Origin: Paenibacillus sp. V4I3
GTDB lineage: Bacteria; Bacillota; Bacilli; Paenibacillales; NBRC-103111
Length of the DNA: 64,000 nt
Direction of reading: 5' to 3'
NCBI RefSeq assembly: GCF_030817215.1
Contig: NZ_JAUSZA010000001.1
Location: 5,802,501-5,866,500, forward strand
The first letter of the stretch is position 1. Each line of letters begins with the position of its first letter. The notes beneath the pieces are model-generated. The model ran no database searches and was not told the origin of the DNA. It saw only the letters and a program-made list of their open reading frames with translations. This document shows, piece by piece, positions 61,601 through 64,000 of the stretch. The translations under genes were made by a program, and so were the position numbers.

Positions 61601-62775
61601 CTTCGCTTCTCCCTTCTGACTGATGGTTTGCCGAGCATGGGTGCAAGTTCCTTCACGACCTCCCGCAATGCGGCAATGAATAACGCTATCTCTTTATCTT
61701 GATGTTCGTCAGAGAAGCTAACTCTTAATCCGCTAACTGCTCGCTCTCGACTACAGCCTAATGCAAGCATCACCGTGCTTGGATCTGATTCCTCTGAAGC
61801 ACAGGCTGATTTCGTAGAAATGTATATTTGCCGCTGCTCGAGTGCATGAACGACAACCTCAGCCTTCATTCCCACGAAGGCAAAATGAACAATATGGGGT
61901 GCCATTTCCTCTTCCTGCTCGGATCCTGTAAGGGTAAGCTCAGGGATCGATGAGATACCCTCTACAATCATGCGTCTTAAACGATACTTATGCTCTGTTT
62001 TGACTGTAAGGTTGTCTACGGAAAGTCGAAGCGCTTTGGCCATTCCTACTATGAGCGGCACATTCTCCGTACCGGAGCGAATGCCATATTCTTGACCGCC
62101 CCCTACAAGCAGCGGCTTGAGCTGCACACCCTCTCTGCGGTACAGAAACCCAACTCCCTTAGGACCTCTGAATTTATGGGCAGATGCACTGCATAAGTCA
62201 ACGCCCCACTCTTTAGGGTGAAAGGGAAGCTTTGCAATGCCTTGAACGGCATCAACATGAAATAACACCTTTGGATATTGAGCTAACCATCTGGCGATTT
62301 CTTGGATAGGCTGAATCGTACCTACTTCATTATTAACATACATCACACTAACAAGGATGGTATCTTCTGCTATCGCTGCTTGAAGAGTCTCTAGCTCAAC
62401 ACACCCCTTGCTATTCACAGGTAAATAAGTAACTCGAAAACCCTCACGCTCCAGTTCGAGAAAAACTTCCTTCACCGAGGAGTGTTCGATTTGCGTAGTA
62501 ATGAGATGCTTTCCGCGGTTTTGATAGCTGTAAACGGCACCTTTAATTGCCAAATTATTACTTTCCGTCCCGCCGGACGTGCATATAATTTCAGCAGGCA
62601 GCACACCTAATGCTCCTGCAATCACCTCTTTGGAGCTGTATAGAAGCTTCTCCGCTTGTATACCTAATCGATGAATCGAAGATGGATTTCCATAATGTTC
62701 CTTCATTACTTCGGCTATCGTATCAATGACTTCTTCATAAATTGGCGTTGTCGCCGCGTAGTCCAAATAAAGCAT
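61597..62775 (-). CDS. Cysteine desulfurase (NifS/IscS family, NifZ-type partner of ThiI)
   Basis: PLP enzyme that removes sulphur from cysteine as persulfide. The PLP lysine is in SAHKFRGPKG near 205, the catalytic cysteine in STKSACASEE near 327, and GGTESNNLA near 70 binds cofactor. The four-base stop/start overlap with thiI strongly implies they serve tRNA thiolation together, as B. subtilis NifZ-ThiI do. The SD GGGGA is about 11 bases from the ATG. Confidence 0.93.
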   Translation of the reverse strand: MLYLDYAATTPIYEEVIDTIAEVMKEHYGNPSSIHRLGIQAEKLLYSSKEVIAGALGVLPAEIICTSGGTESNNLAIKGAVYSYQNRGKHLITTQIEHSSVKEVFLELEREGFRVTYLPVNSKGCVELETLQAAIAEDTILVSVMYVNNEVGTIQPIQEIARWLAQYPKVLFHVDAVQGIAKLPFHPKEWGVDLCSASAHKFRGPKGVGFLYRREGVQLKPLLVGGGQEYGIRSGTENVPLIVGMAKALRLSVDNLTVKTEHKYRLRRMIVEGISSIPELTLTGSEQEEEMAPHIVHFAFVGMKAEVVVHALEQRQIYISTKSACASEESDPSTVMLALGCSRERAVSGLRVSFSDEHQDKEIALFIAALREVVKELAPMLGKPSVRREKRR

Positions 62776-62886
62776 TTATTGCTGATTCCCCTTTTTCACG
62801 CTCTTCCTGCCGCGCACAATCAATTTAAATTCCTTTCATCATTAAAGCCTAAAACAGGGCATAACTCAAGCATTCCCTTGGTAACA

Positions 62887-62925
62887 CAAAAAGCCGACCT
62901 CCGCATAAACATGCGAAAATCAGCT
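62887..62925 (-). terminator. Terminator after the lytic transglycosylase gene
   Basis: On the minus strand AGCTGA...CGCAT pairs with ATGCG...TCGGCT around a GTTT loop and is followed by TTTTTGTG. It begins 13 bp after the gene's stop codon. Confidence 0.85.
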
Positions 62926-62938
62926 AGTTAGCTAATGA

Positions 62939-63646
62939 TTATAACGAAAAATTCTGCCTGTGACCCATCACTTTAGATATGTAGCCTTGCGTTTCCCTTG
63001 GCAGTAAATGGAGTTTGTTAGCCAGATCCTGATCGGTCTTAATGCCTAATCGGTCAACACGTCCAGGCCCGGCGTTGTAAGCTGCAAGAGCAACCCCTTC
63101 ATTTCCGTTGTACTTCTTAATTAAGTTGCTAAGGAAATGAGTACCCGCATCCACATTTTGCTTAGGATCAAATGGGTTCGTTACACCGAAGCCGCTGCCT
63201 GTCCCATCCATAAGCTGCATTAAACCTTTGGCACCTGCCGGTGATACAGCCTGGTGATTGAATTCTGATTCTTGCTGAATAACCGCCTTGACTAGCGAGG
63301 TATCCACACCGTATTTATGACTTGCCTCTTGGATTAAACCGTCAAACTGTGAGACTGAGGATGCTTTACTCACCGATTGTAGCGGTGTATACGCTCTATT
63401 TAAAGCCCCCAAAGAACTTGGCATACTGTTTGTCGTGTTATCTAGCATGGAAGATACAGTATCTTGGCTTGTAACGCCAGTTCCACCAGATTGTCCCATA
63501 AGCGTGTCAAGCAGCGCACTAAAATCGCTTGAATCATCCGTACTTGATGCCGCGGTTTCACCGGATAGCAAACTCATTTTACCCATCAACTGAAGCTGGA
63601 GCAATTCTTTCATTACTCTAGGATCAATGCTGTTCGTGCTGTTCAT
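62939..63646 (-). CDS. Lytic transglycosylase, SLT domain
   Basis: Peptidoglycan lytic transglycosylase with the Slt-type goose-lysozyme-like domain in the last 140 residues: catalytic Glu in VIQQESEFNH near 127, AKGLMQLM near 140, and AYNAGPGRVDRLG near 192. The first 100 residues are Ser/Thr-rich and lack a signal peptide, so export must use another route or the protein acts after lysis or in the mother cell. GAGGT SD seven bases before the ATG. Confidence 0.9.
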   Translation of the reverse strand: MNSTNSIDPRVMKELLQLQLMGKMSLLSGETAASSTDDSSDFSALLDTLMGQSGGTGVTSQDTVSSMLDNTTNSMPSSLGALNRAYTPLQSVSKASSVSQFDGLIQEASHKYGVDTSLVKAVIQQESEFNHQAVSPAGAKGLMQLMDGTGSGFGVTNPFDPKQNVDAGTHFLSNLIKKYNGNEGVALAAYNAGPGRVDRLGIKTDQDLANKLHLLPRETQGYISKVMGHRQNFSL

Positions 63647-63733
63647 CCGTCAGACCTCGTTTCTATCCATTCATCGTTGTCTTTATTGTACACGTTTTGT
63701 GCCCTGACGACCATCCCCAATTTATATAGAGTC

Positions 63734-63766
63734 ACAAAAAAAGAGGCCGTCAATTGACAGTCTCTC
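63734..63766 (-). terminator. Terminator after the CorC-domain gene
   Basis: On the minus strand AGAGACTGTCAA pairs with TTGACGGCCTCT (one bulge) and is followed by seven T. Confidence 0.85.
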
Positions 63767-63773
63767 TTCCATC

Positions 63774-64000
63774 TTAAGAAATGTTTTGCTGCAGTAGCTC
63801 ATTCTCATCCGACAATTTTCGTACCATGACACGAGAAATTCGTAGATGATCGGTCTCTTCAACAATAAATAAAAACTCATCGTTGTAACTTACTTGCTGG
63901 TTCTTGCTTGGCGGTATCTCAGTTTTCGAGTAAATCCATCCTCCGATTGTATCATAATCATCCGACTCAATTTCAAGTCCGAAATACTCATTCACTTCAT
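63774..64000 (-). CDS. CNNM/CorC-HlyC family transporter, C-terminal end (cut by window)
   Basis: The 5' part lies outside the window. The visible 75 or so codons contain the CorC_HlyC transporter-associated domain: VNEYFGLEIESDDYDTIGGWIY, a flavin-like small domain that follows paired CBS domains in this family. The GTG at 63993-63995 is an internal valine; the codon before it continues open to the edge. Such proteins have been linked to magnesium or other cation efflux. Confidence 0.82.
   Translation of the reverse strand, partial: EVNEYFGLEIESDDYDTIGGWIYSKTEIPPSKNQQVSYNDEFLFIVEETDHLRISRVMVRKLSDENELLQQNIS

Overview
The window looks like a chromosomal segment of an endospore-forming, low-to-moderate-GC Firmicute, most likely a Paenibacillus or close relative. 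This is inferred from the gene set and from protein similarity recalled from Bacillus subtilis, not from a database search. It carries a complete spoIIGA-sigE-sigG block, SpoVD and SpoVE, a YteA-type DksA protein, an RsfA regulator, BshC (bacillithiol) and strong AGGAGG Shine-Dalgarno (SD) sequences. Nearly all genes lie on the minus strand, so operons read from high to low coordinates.

Layout from right to left (direction of transcription). 63.8-59.6 kb: a cut CorC/HlyC-type gene, a lytic transglycosylase, the cysteine desulfurase-ThiI pair, a TerC-family protein and a plus-strand MFS exporter. 58-52 kb: the ylaG-ylaL-like neighbourhood (membrane protein, TypA/BipA, YlaH, two unknown coupled genes, a 47-codon small ORF, a YlaJ-type sporulation lipoprotein, PhoH/YlaK). 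52-47.7 kb: a plus-strand group of an unknown protein, a CwlO-like coiled-coil exported protein, a lipoprotein and a DUF2626 protein, facing a MidA-type methyltransferase. 47.5-45.2 kb: RsfA, a PanE-like reductase and a DUF3397 protein. 45-39 kb: an oppABCDF peptide ABC transporter operon. 39-34.3 kb: bshC-ahcY and a DUF4349 lipoprotein. 34.2-6.8 kb: a long dcw (division and cell wall) cluster: mraZ-rsmH-ftsL-pbpB-spoVD-murE-murF-mraY-murD-spoVE-murG-murB-murA-divIB-ftsA-ftsZ-spoIIGA-sigE-sigG-ylmC-pgeF-ylmE-sepF-ylmG-ylmH-divIVA. 6.8-0 kb: ileS under a T-box leader, plus-strand yteA, then lspA-rluD and an aminotransferase.

The dcw cluster supplies cytoplasmic peptidoglycan precursors (MurA-F, MraY, MurG), the septal synthases (PbpB; SpoVD/SpoVE for the spore), the divisome (FtsL, DivIB, FtsA, FtsZ, SepF, DivIVA), and the first compartment-specific sporulation sigma factors.

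The most notable non-coding feature is a dispersed family of about 33-bp elements. Each holds a small hairpin and sits exactly two nucleotides upstream of the AGGAGG SD of lspA, divIVA, sigE, rsmH and a 143-residue protein gene; it forms 40-bp-period tandem arrays in front of sigE and rsmH. A different but similar hairpin repeat lies in three copies upstream of rsfA. Two core genes, ftsA and rsmH, each carry one extra base in a homopolymer and are frameshifted as sequenced; the rest of both reading frames is intact, so sequence error is a serious alternative to real mutation. No tRNA, rRNA, CRISPR array, prophage or transposase gene was recognised.
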